Source of the DNA: M3007 sp046160625
Lineage (GTDB): Bacteria > Bacteroidota > Bacteroidia > Chitinophagales > Saprospiraceae
Direction: 5' to 3'
Assembly (NCBI GenBank): GCA_046160625.1
Contig: JBJXGZ010000107.1
Location: forward strand, 25,168 to 89,167
DNA length: 64,000 bases
Both the position numbers and the translations under genes were made by a program. Position 1 is the stretch's first letter. Each line of letters starts with the position of its first letter. The notes under the pieces were generated by a model that saw only the letters and a list, made by a program, of their open reading frames with translations, was not told the origin of the DNA and ran no database searches. Shown here in pieces: positions 33,434 through 41,497 of the stretch.

Positions 33434-34606
33434 ATGCCCTATTTTTCACGCATAGCAGAACAAGAAATATTGCGGTTGATCATGACCAATCCTGCGGTTG
33501 TGATTGTCGGCCCAAGGCAGGTGGGTAAAACTTCTCTGGCGAAACGCCTCGCCGCCCAGCTTCCCAGGCAAGTGGTCTATTTCGATCTGGAAAACCCCGA
33601 TGATTTCAATCAGTTAACCAACCCGAGCTTGCTCCTCGGCCCACTTCAAGATCATACCGTGATTCTGGATGAGGTACAACGGGTTTCGACGCTATTCCCC
33701 CTGCTGCGAAGCCTGATTGACCAACATCGGCAGCCCGGGCGTTTTATCATGCTCGGCTCAGCATCGCCCGAGCTCATCCGAGATACTTCTGAATCGCTGG
33801 CTGGCAGGGTAGCCTATTTTGAATTGCAGCCATTTACATTACCCGAACTGCCCGCAACATTGGATTATCGCCAACATTGGCTCCGGGGTGGTTTTCCTGA
33901 ATCGCTCCTAGCACTCGATGATGCGCAAAGCCTCAATTGGCGGGAAAATTTTATCCGCAGCTACCTTGAACGGGACCTACCCTTGTTGGGCCTCCGCGCT
34001 GATCCCATGCTTATCCGACGCTTATGGAACATGATAGCCCATCTCAACGGTCAGATGGCCAATCTGGCAAGCCTGGCCAATTCCCTTGACATCAGCGGTC
34101 CCACCGTGCGCCGTTACCTTGATTTTCTGGAGTCAGCTTTCCTGATTCGCCAACTGCAACCATGGTTTGCCAACACGAAAAAACGCTTGGTCAAGACCCC
34201 GAAAATTTATTTGCGGGATACAGGATTACTACATGCCTTACTCCGAATCGAAAACCTCGGACTATTGCACAGCCACCCGTCACTTGGTGCATCTTGGGAG
34301 GCATACATAGTACAGGAAATAGCAGCCCGACTACCCGCCCGTGCCGATATGTACTTTTATCGCACCCACGATGGAACAGAAGCGGATCTGGTCATTGTCC
34401 GTAGCGGTATACCTCAAGCTGTTCTGGAGATCAAATACTCCACTACGCCCAAGCCGGGCAAAGGATTTTTCATTGCGAAAAATGACCTTGCCACCCTCCG
34501 GAATTTTATCGTTTGTCCGGTGCCAAAAGGCTATCCACTGCAGGAAGATGTATCTGTGTTAAGTTACCTTGAACTAGACAAGGTTTTTGACGAGCACTCC
34601 AAATAA
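33434..34606 (+). CDS. AAA-family ATPase with DUF4143 domain
   Basis: A 390-residue protein. Walker A is GPRQVGKTS (residues about 26-34), Walker B is TVILDEVQ, and the sensor-like FIMLGSASPEL follows. The C-terminal half contains a winged-helix-like segment (SLANSLDISGPTVRRYLDFLESAFLI) and the DUF4143 nuclease-like end (ANTKKRLVKTPKIYLRDTGLLHALL; FYRTHDGTEADLVI; AVLEIKYS). The EADLVI/EIKYS residues resemble a PD-(D/E)XK core. These ATPases are common in mobile and defence regions; substrate unknown. The second caspase gene starts 12 bases after its stop, so the two are likely co-transcribed. Confidence 0.88.
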   Translation: MPYFSRIAEQEILRLIMTNPAVVIVGPRQVGKTSLAKRLAAQLPRQVVYFDLENPDDFNQLTNPSLLLGPLQDHTVILDEVQRVSTLFPLLRSLIDQHRQPGRFIMLGSASPELIRDTSESLAGRVAYFELQPFTLPELPATLDYRQHWLRGGFPESLLALDDAQSLNWRENFIRSYLERDLPLLGLRADPMLIRRLWNMIAHLNGQMANLASLANSLDISGPTVRRYLDFLESAFLIRQLQPWFANTKKRLVKTPKIYLRDTGLLHALLRIENLGLLHSHPSLGASWEAYIVQEIAARLPARADMYFYRTHDGTEADLVIVRSGIPQAVLEIKYSTTPKPGKGFFIAKNDLATLRNFIVCPVPKGYPLQEDVSVLSYLELDKVFDEHSK

Positions 34607-34618
34607 ATACTCAAGATT

Positions 34619-36991
34619 ATGAAAAATTCCCTCTTGACAATTGCTCTGCTTGTTTTGCCTTTTTTGGTGTTCTCCCAAACCGAAAAACCCGCCTCCGCTC
34701 CTGCCCGCCAAGACTCGGAAGGGGGGAAACCTACGGCGGGTAAAGGCTTCAAGCCTTTAACCCAATCCACCAATCCCCAATCCACCAATCACCAAACCCG
34801 ATCCGTCGTCATCGGCATCTCCGACTACCAGGACAAAGACATACCCGACCTGCGTTTTGCCGATAAGGACGCTGAGGCATTCGCCAATTTCTTGCGCTCG
34901 CCCGCCGGTGGCTCGCTCGACGCCGACCACCTGAAAGTGTTGACCAATTCGGAAGCGACCGCTGGCCGCATCGCCGAAGCCCTTGATGCCCTCGTGGAGC
35001 AGGCCAGTGAAGGCGAACAGGTCATCATTTACTTCAGCGGCCACGGTGACGTGGAGCGGAAAACCATCTCTCAACCCGGATTTCTGCTTTGCTGGGATGC
35101 ACCCTCGCGGGTGTACATGGGCGGCGGCACTTACTCACTGGCGTTTTTGCAGGAAATTGTCAGCACGCTTTCCACCCAGAATCAGGCGAAAGTTATTGTC
35201 ATCGCTGATGCCTGTCACGCAGGGAAGCTCTCTGGCAACCAGATCGGTGGGGCACAATTGACGGCGGCAAACCTCGCAAAACAGTTTTCCAACGAAGTGA
35301 AAATCCTCAGCTGCCAGCCCGGTGAGTTTAGCCTGGAAGGCGAGCAGTGGGGCGGCGGGCGTGGCTGTTTCAGTTACCACCTCGTGGACGGGCTGTTCGG
35401 CCTTGCTGACCGCAACAGCGATGCCAGCGTCACGGTCGGCGAACTCGATCGCTACCTGGAAGACCGCGTCACCGCCGAGGCCGCCCCGCAGAGGCAGGTG
35501 CCTATGCTCCTGGGAAACAAAACGGAGCGCGTGGCAATCGTGAATGCTGCCCTACTTGCGGATTTGCAAAAATACAAGACCGAACGGATGCCCATTTTCA
35601 CCGCCACCGAAAGCCGAGGCATGGAGGACGAAGTGCTGGCTAGGGTTGACAGCAGCGTCCGGGAGTTGTACCGATCTTTCAATTTGGCGGTGCAGGAGAA
35701 GCGGTTTTTTCCTGTACCAACGAAGTCGGGAGCACCGAGCGCTAACTGCGCCGAGGATTACTTTGCACGAATAGTACAGGTGAAGGAGTTGGCCCCCTTG
35801 CAAAGCATGATAAAACGCAACTACGCCGCCGCACTACAGGACGATGCGCAGCAGGTGATGAACAAATGGCTAAAAACCGATGTGAGTGAAATCATTATTT
35901 CCAAAAGAGGTAAAGCCAACAAATACCTTCCCTATCCCCGCTACCTCGAAAGGGCGGCAGAATTACTGGGGAAGGAACACTACATGTACCCCGTCTTGCA
36001 GGCGAGAATGCATTTTTTTGAAGGATACCTTTTGGCCATGTCAAGCCAAAAAGCCCAAAGTGAGAAAGCGCTGGTACAGTTCCGCCGTGCCCTCCAATGG
36101 CAGGCAGACTTGCCGCAGGCTTATTGGCAGATGAGCCTCGTGTTTGGATACAATCTCGACCAACTCGATTCGGCGGAGCATTGCGCCCGTCAAGCCATCG
36201 AGTTGGAGCCTTCCTGGGTATTGCCCTATACGAGTATGGCTTTTTTGTTTGCTGAAAATGAAGGGCAATTCAATCGGGCGAAGCCATATTTGGAGCAGGC
36301 AAGCCGGCTGGATTCCAGCTCGGTGATTGTTTGGAATGATTGGGGGACTTATTTCAGAATGCGAAAAGAATATGAAGCGGCAGAGCGGCATTGTAAAAAG
36401 GCCATCCAGCTCGATTCAACTTATATCCATGGCTACATCAGCTTGGGGAAGGTTTACATAGAGACCCGCAACTTTGCCGCGGCAGAGTGGCTGTACAAAA
36501 AAGCCATTCTACTCGATTCGAGCTTTGTGTTTGGTTACAACAACTTAGGATGGGTGTACATTGAAACCCATCGTTACGCCGAAGCAGAGTCAATGCTGTT
36601 GCGTGCCATTTCCCTCTACCCCAAACACGCCACTGCCCGCAAACACCTCGGCACGATGTACTTTCGAACTGGCCACTTGGAAGAGGCCCGAAAAGCATAT
36701 GAAAAAGCCCTTGAATTGAACCCCAATTATTTCGGCGGTTACCTCGGCATGGCGTATTTATCCGCCGAAGCCTTTTCATCGGCCATAGCTTCAGCGAGGG
36801 AGGAGGCGAAGGCGGACTCAGCTACTACGAAAGCATTGGCTACCAAGGCCTTCGGCTTTGTAGAACAGGCCATCCAGAAGAAAGCCACTTTCGAGGAATT
36901 GGAATCTGATACCGACCTCGCCCCCCTCCGCGCCCTGCCGGAGTGGAAGGAATTGATGAAAAAATACTTTCCCGATCAGGTCAAGGATTAA
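34619..36991 (+). CDS. Exported caspase-like peptidase (C14) with TPRs, second paralogue
   Basis: A 790-residue protein: signal peptide (MKNSLLTIALLVLPFLVFSQ), a repeat-encoded linker (residues 22-60, one 54-bp element plus QSTNPQSTNHQTR), and a caspase domain with His142 (YFSGHGD) and Cys199 (ADACHAG). The EF-hand-like loop DRNSDASVTVGE at 264-275 keeps acidic positions but has lost a glycine. The TPR part is shorter than in the 29501 paralogue. The C-terminal 45 residues (AIQKKATFEELESDTDL ...) are nearly identical. Before them is an extra segment of about 25 residues, absent from the paralogue, encoded by a second repeat type (36782-36816). Co-transcription with the ATPase is likely. Confidence 0.92.
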   Translation: MKNSLLTIALLVLPFLVFSQTEKPASAPARQDSEGGKPTAGKGFKPLTQSTNPQSTNHQTRSVVIGISDYQDKDIPDLRFADKDAEAFANFLRSPAGGSLDADHLKVLTNSEATAGRIAEALDALVEQASEGEQVIIYFSGHGDVERKTISQPGFLLCWDAPSRVYMGGGTYSLAFLQEIVSTLSTQNQAKVIVIADACHAGKLSGNQIGGAQLTAANLAKQFSNEVKILSCQPGEFSLEGEQWGGGRGCFSYHLVDGLFGLADRNSDASVTVGELDRYLEDRVTAEAAPQRQVPMLLGNKTERVAIVNAALLADLQKYKTERMPIFTATESRGMEDEVLARVDSSVRELYRSFNLAVQEKRFFPVPTKSGAPSANCAEDYFARIVQVKELAPLQSMIKRNYAAALQDDAQQVMNKWLKTDVSEIIISKRGKANKYLPYPRYLERAAELLGKEHYMYPVLQARMHFFEGYLLAMSSQKAQSEKALVQFRRALQWQADLPQAYWQMSLVFGYNLDQLDSAEHCARQAIELEPSWVLPYTSMAFLFAENEGQFNRAKPYLEQASRLDSSSVIVWNDWGTYFRMRKEYEAAERHCKKAIQLDSTYIHGYISLGKVYIETRNFAAAEWLYKKAILLDSSFVFGYNNLGWVYIETHRYAEAESMLLRAISLYPKHATARKHLGTMYFRTGHLEEARKAYEKALELNPNYFGGYLGMAYLSAEAFSSAIASAREEAKADSATTKALATKAFGFVEQAIQKKATFEELESDTDLAPLRALPEWKELMKKYFPDQVKD
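34688..34741 (+). repeat. 54-bp palindromic element, copy 5 (coding)
   Basis: In-frame copy in the second caspase gene, read as 18 residues (PASAPARQDSEGGKPTAG). It is followed at 34758-34797 by CCAATCCACC-type repeats, the same order as in the first caspase gene. Confidence 0.92.
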
Positions 36992-37167
36992 TACGCTGGG
37001 GCCCGCCGTACAAGGATTATTCAAAGGAGTGATTGTAATTTTAGTTAAAACTTTGAGTAAATTATCTCAATATATTGAGTAAATCGTTTTTCATGTTTCA
37101 AAGACCTCACTTTCAAGCACTTGCAAACAGCTAGCCGACCCCCGTTCGCTCAAAAAGAACATACTAA

Positions 37168-38019
37168 CTAACCCTTCTTTTTCCCGATAGCCGGCCTCCG
37201 CGTCGGTTTCACAACATTCCGGCGCTTTTGAGCCGGCAGCATCTCCGGACGATATTCGAAATGCATGGTATCGTAATGAAACCACTTGCCGCCCCAGATA
37301 AAGCCATGCCGTTCAAAAATTTCCACAATTTCAAGGGGCATAGAATTGCGCCATTTAAGGTTGATCTCCACAGAATCCAGTTGCCAGTTGTCCTTGTGGT
37401 CCCATTTCCAGTATTCGGAGCGGCGGGTGTTGAGGTCAATGGCAATGCCGAAGGAATGCGGACTCATTCGTTGTGTGCCCATGATCGGACGCCAGTTAAA
37501 CGTTCCTCCAATGTCGGTCACATAAGGCCGCAAATGTGGATGGGCTACCAGTTCCTCCGCAACGGCTTGCAGGTGCTCGTTTACACCGTTGATAGACGTA
37601 ACCCAGATGCGTTTGGTTTGTCCCGCTTTGGGCGCTAGCCAGGTGACAGGAACGAGGTGACTTTTTGCCGCGGCTTCTGTGTTTCCGTACATCTTCAGGA
37701 AAAACTCCTGACAACGCAGGGTCCCGGGGTCGCAGTTATAACCGGGTGTATCCACTGGAAGGCCGGGTGGGTAGATCAGGGCGTTCATTTGATCTTCCAG
37801 GTCTGTCGAATCAAATGCTACTTCTTCGGTCTTGAAACGGCCGTCGTCGTACAGCATTTTAGAGCCATCTTTCCAGTGGATATAATTGTCCTGATAAGAT
37901 TCCAGGTGATCGGGATAGGCATCCAACAAGCGTTGGACAGCTGGCGGAATGGAGTCGGCCTGTTGTGAAAAAGATTTCAGATTATGGAAAACCAGAATAG
38001 CAAATAAACAATATCGCAT
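37168..38019 (-). CDS. M15-family peptidase (D-Ala-D-Ala carboxypeptidase-like)
   Basis: 283 residues from ATG 38019, giving a signal peptide (MRYCLFAILVFHNLKSFSQ). The M15 zinc site is clear: His188 and Asp195 in SPHSFGIAIDLN, and His253 in HYDTMHFEYRPE. It should act in the periplasm on peptidoglycan peptides. The C-terminal tail is very basic (AQKRRNVVKPTRRPAIGKKKG). It is divergent from clpX. Confidence 0.87.
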   Translation of the reverse strand: MRYCLFAILVFHNLKSFSQQADSIPPAVQRLLDAYPDHLESYQDNYIHWKDGSKMLYDDGRFKTEEVAFDSTDLEDQMNALIYPPGLPVDTPGYNCDPGTLRCQEFFLKMYGNTEAAAKSHLVPVTWLAPKAGQTKRIWVTSINGVNEHLQAVAEELVAHPHLRPYVTDIGGTFNWRPIMGTQRMSPHSFGIAIDLNTRRSEYWKWDHKDNWQLDSVEINLKWRNSMPLEIVEIFERHGFIWGGKWFHYDTMHFEYRPEMLPAQKRRNVVKPTRRPAIGKKKG

Positions 38020-38157
38020 AAGCCTTATAGGATTTCGGTTGGATAAGGGGATGAGCAAATCCGCCAAACTGTTCAGTGTCCACAAAATTGCTGCAGCCCA
38101 AGGATTTTAGAAAGCAGTCACCCACAATCCCCACGCAAATTTCCGAAGTATGCGCCG

Positions 38158-38165
38158 TATCTTTG
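38158..38165 (+). promoter_or_regulatory. clpX -7 box (TATCTTTG)
   Basis: TATCTTTG matches TAnnTTTG and is followed by GCGCTCC as at rpmH and rpmI. It lies 23 bases before ATG 38189 and inside any longer reading frame, which rules out the upstream ATG at 38150. Confidence 0.6.
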
Positions 38166-38188
38166 CGCTCCATTCCCTTACTTCAGTT

Positions 38189-39514
38189 ATGACTAAACGT
38201 GGCAAAAATCCTCAGAGCTATTGCTCTTTCTGTGGCCGGACGGAAGAAGAGGTAATGATACTTGTTTCCGGCATGGAAGCGCAGATTTGCGAAGCTTGTG
38301 CCGAAAAAGCGCAAGATATCATTGATCTGGAACTCGAAAACGCGGGCGTGAAGCGAGAAGACAAAAAGCAAAAACAAGAACCACAGCCCGGTGCTGGCAA
38401 AAGCGAACGCTACGGCGGCCCGCTCCATCTCATTCCACCTCGGGAGATCAAAACCTTTCTTGATCAATACGTTATCGGTCAGGATGACGCAAAAAAAGTG
38501 CTTGCTGTGGCAGTGTACAACCATTACAAACGCCTGCAAGAATTAGAAAAAAACAAGGGCAAAAAGCGGAAAGACGACGATGTGGAAATTGAAAAATCCA
38601 ATATCTTGCTCGTTGGGCAAACCGGCACGGGCAAAACGCTGCTCGCCAAAACCATTGCAAAAGTACTGAACGTTCCCTTTGCCATTGTAGATGCCACGGT
38701 ATTCACAGAAGCCGGCTATGTTGGAGAAGACGTGGAAAGCATTCTTGCCCGCCTGCTCCAAATGTGCGACCAGGACGTAGAAGCCACCGAGCGCGGCATC
38801 GTGTACATTGACGAGATTGACAAAATCGCCCGCAAACAGGACAATCCCAGCATCACCCGCGACGTATCGGGTGAGGGTGTACAACAAGGCATGCTCAAAA
38901 TGCTCGAAGGTTCTGAAGTGATGGTGCCTCCACAAGGTGGGCGTAAGCACCCGGAGCAGAAAATGGTGAAAATCAACACCGAAAATATCCTGTTTATCTG
39001 TGGCGGCGCGTTCGACGGCATCGAAAAACTCATTGCCCGCCGGGTGAATACCCAGGTGATCGGCTTCAACAAAAAATCCACCGCCCGCATTGATCGCGAC
39101 AACCTCCTGCAATACGTCACCCACGCCGACGTAAAAGCCTACGGCCTAATTCCCGAATTGTTGGGCCGTTTGCCCATCTGCACCTACCTTGATCCGCTCG
39201 ACCTCGATGCCCTGCGCCGTATCCTCACCGAGCCGCGCAACGCCATCACACGGCAGTACCAAAAACTCTTCGCCATGGAAGGCGTGGAACTCATAGTCGA
39301 ACCCTCCGCGCTTGATTTCGTAGCCGAAATGGCCCTGGAATATAAACTCGGCGCCCGCGGTCTGCGCTCGCTCTGCGAGGCGATCTTTACGGACGCAATG
39401 TTCGACCTGCCTACTATTGGTGGCCGAACAGAGAAAAAACAATTGGTAATTGACAGAGAATATGCTGCGGAGAAATTGGAGGGATCGAGGATTGGGAGGC
39501 TTAAAGCCGCGTAA
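38189..39514 (+). CDS. clpX: ATP-dependent Clp protease ATP-binding subunit ClpX
   Basis: 441 residues. The N-terminal zinc domain has Cys12, Cys15, Cys34 and Cys37. The AAA+ module has Walker A GQTGTGKT (143-150), Walker B IVYIDEIDKI, and the ClpP-docking IGF loop (TQVIGFNKKS). It unfolds tagged proteins and feeds them to ClpP; clpP is not in this window. ATG 38189 is chosen because the promoter box lies within the longer frame. The stop is followed at once by an inverted TTGGACA repeat. Confidence 0.97.
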   Translation: MTKRGKNPQSYCSFCGRTEEEVMILVSGMEAQICEACAEKAQDIIDLELENAGVKREDKKQKQEPQPGAGKSERYGGPLHLIPPREIKTFLDQYVIGQDDAKKVLAVAVYNHYKRLQELEKNKGKKRKDDDVEIEKSNILLVGQTGTGKTLLAKTIAKVLNVPFAIVDATVFTEAGYVGEDVESILARLLQMCDQDVEATERGIVYIDEIDKIARKQDNPSITRDVSGEGVQQGMLKMLEGSEVMVPPQGGRKHPEQKMVKINTENILFICGGAFDGIEKLIARRVNTQVIGFNKKSTARIDRDNLLQYVTHADVKAYGLIPELLGRLPICTYLDPLDLDALRRILTEPRNAITRQYQKLFAMEGVELIVEPSALDFVAEMALEYKLGARGLRSLCEAIFTDAMFDLPTIGGRTEKKQLVIDREYAAEKLEGSRIGRLKAA

Positions 39515-39515
39515 A

Positions 39516-39693
39516 ATGTCCAATGTCCAACAAGGAATTTCCAATGTCCAAATAAGCCCTGAGTTTGGCATTTGTAGTTTTAAAGGCCACGAATTTAAGG
39601 TGAGTGACTATGCGCAACGCCAACTTGGACATTGGAAATTCCTTGTTGGACATTGGACATTCCCTAGGACATTCCCTTGGACATTGGACATTC
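39516..39693. repeat. TTGGACA-type inverted and tandem repeats
   Basis: Arms 39516-39551 and 39625-39660 form a perfect 36-bp inverted repeat made of TCCAATG / TTGGACA words. Further TTGGACATTGGACATT copies run to about 39693. It begins 2 bases after the clpX stop and ends 14 bases before the transporter start. A short relative (GTCCAATGTCTAACAATCCA) lies at 49661-49680. There is no coding potential in the 73-base spacer. Confidence 0.9.
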
Positions 39694-39706
39694 AAATAAA
39701 CACTCC

Positions 39707-40519
39707 ATGCACACCTTCTTCACCAATAAATCCAACCGCCTATGGACCATCATGGCGGGCTTTTTTGTGGCCAATGCCCTGGTAGCCGAATTCATGGGTG
39801 TCAAACTTTTTTCGTTGGAAAAAACCCTTGGCTATCAACCCGTTGACTGGTCGTTCCTGGGGCAAAGCGGGCTGTCGTTTACACTCACAGCGGGGGTGCT
39901 TCTGTGGCCTGTCGTGTTCGTGATGACGGATTTAATGAACGAATATTTTGGCCCACGCGGGGTGCGGATGATCTCCTACCTGACGGCTGGTCTGATTGCC
40001 TATGGTTTCGTGATGTTGTATTTTGGCATCGGGTTGGAGCCGGCAGATTGGTGGCGCACTGCGCACATCAAGCCCGGACTATCCCCTGAAGATGCCGCTG
40101 CATTACGGGGCCAAGTGGGCGACTATAACACGGCTTATTCGGTGGTTTTTGGACAAAGTCTCTGGATAATTGTCGGGTCCTTATTTGCCTTCCTGATCTC
40201 GCAGGTGGTTGACGTGGCGGTTTTTCACCGCATTAAATCGCGCACCGGAGAAGGCAAACTTTGGCTGAGAGCAACCGGCAGCACCCTGGTGTCGCAATTC
40301 CTGGACAGTTTCGTGGTGGTATTCATCGCCTTGTACATTGGGCAGCAATTGCCGTTTGTGCAGGTACTGGCCATTAGTATCATGAGCTATTTGTACAAGG
40401 GAATCGTTGCCTTGTTGATGACCCCGGTAATCTATTGGGTACACCATGGGATTGACAGTTATTTGGGCGCAGATTTGGCGGCGGAGATGAAGAGGGTGGC
40501 GCAGGGGGGAAGGAGTTAG
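39707..40519 (+). CDS. yhhQ: Queuosine precursor transporter (VUT/YhhQ family)
   Basis: 270 residues with about six to seven hydrophobic segments. ATG 39707 is used because the longer frame begins in the repeat. Family marks are NALVAEFMGVKLF near the N-terminus, PVVFVMTDLMNEYFGPRGVRMISYLTAG, and a late WLRATGSTLVSQFLDSFVVVFIAL. Members import preQ0/preQ1 or queuine for tRNA modification. The DUF165/VUT family call is firm; substrate is by analogy. Confidence 0.88.
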   Translation: MHTFFTNKSNRLWTIMAGFFVANALVAEFMGVKLFSLEKTLGYQPVDWSFLGQSGLSFTLTAGVLLWPVVFVMTDLMNEYFGPRGVRMISYLTAGLIAYGFVMLYFGIGLEPADWWRTAHIKPGLSPEDAAALRGQVGDYNTAYSVVFGQSLWIIVGSLFAFLISQVVDVAVFHRIKSRTGEGKLWLRATGSTLVSQFLDSFVVVFIALYIGQQLPFVQVLAISIMSYLYKGIVALLMTPVIYWVHHGIDSYLGADLAAEMKRVAQGGRS

Positions 40520-40929
40520 AGGTTTGGCGGATGCTCGCCTACTTTTACCAATACCCTCCGTAGGTTTACTACGCTTTCTCTGTTGACCTTAATTTTATCA
40601 ATCGTTGCACGTCCTATGGGGCTAATACCAACGATATATACAAAGCCAGTATCCCATCTAAAATGCCCGGCCCAATCATCCGTTCGAGGATTGTATAAAG
40701 GGGATACTTGGCCTGTACCTGGGTCAATCGCCATAAAGGAATCCGATTTATAGCCATTACAGCCGGAACAAGCAAGTGCGAGATTCTCAAGTTGGGAATT
40801 ACCTCCCGAAGCAAGAGGGAAAATGTGATCTATCTCGAAAGGGTCAGGACTGAAATATTCTGGACTCTGACAATATTCACACAGGTATCGCGCCCGCAGT
40901 TTTACTGCTTGCCTTACAGATTTATTCAT
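40516..40929 (-). CDS. HNH endonuclease
   Basis: 137 residues from ATG 40929. Zinc and catalytic residues: CEYC, FEIDHIFPLASGG (DH), LENLALACSGCN, and a second Cys pair. The C-terminal block (SPLYNPRTDDWAGHF) is shared with the HNH protein at 54405. Its start overlaps the upstream gene by 8 bases, so the pair is coupled. A cellular role (defence, repair or mobile element) is not shown by the sequence. Confidence 0.85.
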   Translation of the reverse strand: MNKSVRQAVKLRARYLCEYCQSPEYFSPDPFEIDHIFPLASGGNSQLENLALACSGCNGYKSDSFMAIDPGTGQVSPLYNPRTDDWAGHFRWDTGFVYIVGISPIGRATIDKIKVNRESVVNLRRVLVKVGEHPPNL

Positions 40930-41326
40930 GGTTTGCAACAAGACCAAGTTGTTCCATTAGCACTCTAATTGAAACGTTTCTTATTTGGGCGAGCTCCGCC
41001 AAAACAGCAATGCGTTGAGCGTTAGCTACCTCAACTTGTGCTGTTATGGATTGCAAATCAGATAGTTCTGCTTCTGTTGCGGTTTTTGATTGCCGCTTGG
41101 CCTTAAGTTGGAGGTAGAGGTCCCAAGTTTTAGAAGGGATATTAAGATTTACCTTATGCAAAAGTTCGGCCTCACGTTTTGAAACTGTCAAAGCCCCGGA
41201 CTTTTCTTCTGGAAAATTTCGCTCCAAGAACTGCATGACAAACTGATCCACCCCTACCCCTTTTTTTTGGGCATTTTCGCGCAGTCTGTGTTCGAGCGAT
41301 GGGTTTAGCTGAATAGTTATCGACAT
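40922..41326 (-). CDS. Small helical partner of the HNH nuclease
   Basis: A 134-residue protein. The N-terminus (MSITIQLNPSLEHRLRENAQKKG) looks like a ribbon-helix-helix/antitoxin-type start. The C-terminal half (LYLQLKAKRQSKTATEAELSDLQ ... ANAQRIAVLAEL) has the helical pattern L-K-(T/N)-E-EL-A-R-L also present in the partner of the second HNH gene (54817). It could bind DNA or hold the nuclease in check; this is inferred from the paired layout. Confidence 0.7.
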   Translation of the reverse strand: MSITIQLNPSLEHRLRENAQKKGVGVDQFVMQFLERNFPEEKSGALTVSKREAELLHKVNLNIPSKTWDLYLQLKAKRQSKTATEAELSDLQSITAQVEVANAQRIAVLAELAQIRNVSIRVLMEQLGLVANHE

Positions 41327-41497
41327 TTTGTGTTAGCAAATTTTGAAGCAAATTTCAGCGATTTGCCCGACATTTTCAAATCATCTAGAGAAGACCTCAA
41401 ATGCGGATGACAAAACCGACCAAATACCCCTCCTTGACCTTCAAAGTCGTTCAGCAAATTAACCAGCTCCCTACCTTCGCCCTTCAATTTTTTTGCT

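Noticed and set aside
38150..38188. Longer ClpX N-terminus
   Set aside because: The TATCTTTG promoter box lies inside it, and ClpX normally starts close to the zinc domain.
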